Assembly (NCBI GenBank): GCA_002337215.1 | Contig: DDFO01000008.1 | Coordinates: 56,769-72,572, forward strand | DNA length: 15,804 nt | Source of the DNA: Phycisphaerales bacterium UBA1926 | Lineage (GTDB): Bacteria; Planctomycetota; Phycisphaerae; Phycisphaerales; UBA1924 | Direction: 5' to 3' | In this document: one piece after another, positions 14,506 through 15,804 of the stretch | How the letters are laid out: each line of letters opens with the position of its first letter | Numbering within the stretch: the first letter of the stretch is position 1 | Notes under the pieces: generated by a model | Told to the model about the DNA's origin: nothing | Seen by the model: the letters and a program-made list of their open reading frames with translations, nothing else | Databases searched by the model: none | Translations under genes and position numbers: made by a program

Positions 14506-15351
14506 TCAGCGGCGCGTTCGGCGCGACGCGGCGACGCCCGCGAAACCGAGAACGCCGAGGCCCGCCGGCGCGGGAACGACCGCGATCGACGTGATCAACG
14601 CACCGCCGCCGACCTCGCCGATCATGCTCGCCTCACCGGTGCTCAGATCGATGGTCCAGAACGTCGTCCGGCTCAGCAGTTCATTCTGCACCGCGGCGTA
14701 CGCGACACCCGAATCGCCCGAGATGTCGAACCCAAGGATGTCGGTCAGATCGACGCCCAGCGAGCCGACGGTCTCGAGCGTGCCCGCGCTGTTCGCCTGG
14801 CGGACGAGGACGTCGAGCCCCGTGTCGATCCCGTAGAGCTGGGTCGACGTCGCGCCGAAGAACGAGTTGGTGTACGCCGAACCGACCACGTTGGGGTCGA
14901 ACCCTTCGTACTGATCGCCGGCACCGTAGAACAGGTCCGTCACACCGGTCGATGTCCCCGTGTTGGGGTTCAGCACGAGGTTCTGGTCCGCGTTGCTTAC
15001 GACCCGGATGCGATCGATGGTCGGGTTGAAGTCGAAACCGAACGCCGAACCGTTCAGGCCGGGCGAGAAACTCCCGGCACCGACCAACGACGCGGCACCC
15101 GACGAGGTGTCGAGCCTGTAGAGATTGTTGAACGAGCCGAGGGCGTACATCCCCCCGTCCGCAGGCCGAAAGTCGATACCCCGGATCTGCTCATTGCTCA
15201 TCAGCCCGGAGATGGCGACACCCGAGTTGATCATCCCGGGCGCCGACGAGTCCCACGACACCAGTGTCTGGCTTTGTGTGACACCGAACACAGGTTCGGC
15301 GACAGCCGGGAGTGCGCACAGCGATACCAGTGAGAAAGCAACGGTCCTCAT
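14506..15351 (-). CDS. DUF4394 domain-containing protein with PEP-CTERM-like anchor
   Basis: A 281-residue exported protein. The signal peptide (MRTVAFSLVSLCALPAVA, 1-18) is followed by a DUF4394 domain with its usual segments RGIDFRPADGGMYALGSFNN (57-76) and GFDFNPTIDRIRVVSN (105-120), plus LVLNPNTG (125-132). The family is thought to be a beta-propeller-like domain of unknown activity. The C-terminus has the three-part layout of a PEP-CTERM sorting signal: VPAPAG (259-264), a hydrophobic run LGVLGFAGVAA (265-275) and an Arg cluster SRRTRR. The usual PEP is PAP here. An exosortase-type enzyme encoded elsewhere would be expected. ATG 15351 is chosen because AAGGAG lies 6 bases upstream; the alternative ATG at 15366 overlaps that site and has none of its own. 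It is divergent from the ECF sigma gene, which may control it; that link is inferred. Confidence 0.92.
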   Translation of the reverse strand: MRTVAFSLVSLCALPAVAEPVFGVTQSQTLVSWDSSAPGMINSGVAISGLMSNEQIRGIDFRPADGGMYALGSFNNLYRLDTSSGAASLVGAGSFSPGLNGSAFGFDFNPTIDRIRVVSNADQNLVLNPNTGTSTGVTDLFYGAGDQYEGFDPNVVGSAYTNSFFGATSTQLYGIDTGLDVLVRQANSAGTLETVGSLGVDLTDILGFDISGDSGVAYAAVQNELLSRTTFWTIDLSTGEASMIGEVGGGALITSIAVVPAPAGLGVLGFAGVAASRRTRR

Positions 15352-15357
15352 AGAACT

Positions 15358-15363
15358 CTCCTT
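15358..15363 (-). promoter_or_regulatory. Ribosome site that selects ATG 15351
   Basis: AAGGAG on the minus strand lies 6 bases before ATG 15351. The in-frame ATG at 15366 overlaps this site and has no purine-rich site of its own. Confidence 0.7.
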
Positions 15364-15582
15364 CATGGATTCGGAACGGTTTGGCGGCCGGCAACAAGGC
15401 CGGGCACTCGACACTTCGGATCCCGAGGCCCCCGGGGTTTTTGGAACGCGCGATTTTCTCAGGATTCTCGCGATGCGCGATCCCCACACGAACCAGCCGC
15501 GAAACAACGTTCGATCATGCTCATCGCCGCGTTCAGCTCCCCGCTTCTGGATACACTCCACCGGCCGCCCGCGGCCCGACGC

Positions 15583-15804
15583 ATGAGAACCATCCTCCAA
15601 CGCATCTCCGACGGCGACGAACAGGCGATCAACGCCTGCCTCGACGCGTACGGCGACATGGTCTGGCGCCTCGCACGCCGCTACCTCGACCGCGCCACGT
15701 CGGACATCGATGATGCCGTGCAAGAGGTCTTCATAGAGATCTGGCTCTCAGCCGAACGCTTCGATCCCGACTTGGGAGGCGAGCCCGCGTTCGTCGCGAC
15801 CATC
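15583..15804 (+). CDS. RNA polymerase sigma factor, ECF (sigma-70 family), N-terminal part
   Basis: Seventy-four codons are open to the right edge, so the gene is truncated by the window. The sequence matches sigma region 2 of ECF factors. ISDGDEQAINACLDAYGDMV (8-27) covers the start of region 2, WRLARRYL (28-35) follows, and DDAVQEVFIEIW (43-54) is the classic core-polymerase-binding D-x-x-Q-E-x-F motif. GEPAFVATI (66-74) leads toward the -10-recognising helix. ATG 15583 is chosen because homologues begin just before the ISDGD segment. An in-frame ATG at 15517 would add 22 residues. Neither has a clear Shine-Dalgarno site, so this start is uncertain. As an ECF factor it should direct transcription of a specific gene set, possibly the adjacent secreted genes. 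The downstream part would show whether it has extra domains or an anti-sigma partner. Confidence 0.9.
   Translation, partial: MRTILQRISDGDEQAINACLDAYGDMVWRLARRYLDRATSDIDDAVQEVFIEIWLSAERFDPDLGGEPAFVATI

Noticed and set aside
15517..15582. Upstream ATG that would extend the ECF sigma factor by 22 residues
   Set aside because: ECF factors normally start close to the ISDGD segment and no ribosome site precedes 15517. It was kept as an alternative only.

Overview
The window looks like chromosome from a high-GC planctomycete, most likely class Phycisphaerae. This rests on protein style rather than any phylogenetic marker: two pseudopilin-like proteins with the [24 protein letters not shown] helix, dockerin-like C-termini that end in a Gly-Cys-Pro, a PAP-type PEP-CTERM-like tail, and secreted DUF4331, DUF4198 and DUF4394 proteins. 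No tRNA, rRNA, CRISPR array, transposase or phage gene was seen.

Layout. Ten protein genes are supported, eight on the minus strand. From left to right they are: the N-terminal part of a secreted repeat protein running off the left edge (1-1150, -); a secreted GH3 beta-glucosidase (1353-3626, -); a pseudopilin-like protein (3770-4840, -); a 540-base divergent intergenic region rich in palindromes; a secreted two-domain protein with a Cys-bounded dockerin-like C-terminus (5381-6787, +); a convergent gap with a terminator at each side; a large PstS-like substrate-binding protein fused to a long dockerin/EF-hand array (7333-10011, -); a second pseudopilin-like H-X9-DG protein (10191-11288, -); a DUF4198 protein (11749-12555, -); a DUF4331 protein with one dockerin-like repeat (12744-14288, -); a DUF4394 protein with a PEP-CTERM-like anchor (14506-15351, -); and, divergently at the right edge, the N-terminus of an ECF sigma factor (15583-15804, +).

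How the genes may work together. Every complete gene encodes an exported or surface protein, and the one cytoplasmic protein is the sigma factor at the edge. At least three kinds of C-terminal sorting signal occur: the Cys-bounded tandem dockerin, a lone dockerin repeat, and a PEP-CTERM-like tail. Pseudopilin-type N-termini add a fourth export route. Seven convincing or plausible Rho-independent terminators show that most genes are transcribed singly, so this is an extracellular-protein neighbourhood rather than one operon. Several minus-strand terminators contain G-U pairs that only work in the minus-strand transcript, which supports the gene orientations. The most unusual item is the PstS-like protein, which has no lipobox and carries about eight calcium-loop or dockerin-like units. 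Next is the ECF sigma / DUF4394 / DUF4331 / DUF4198 neighbourhood. Family names were assigned by reading motifs by eye; no database search was run.
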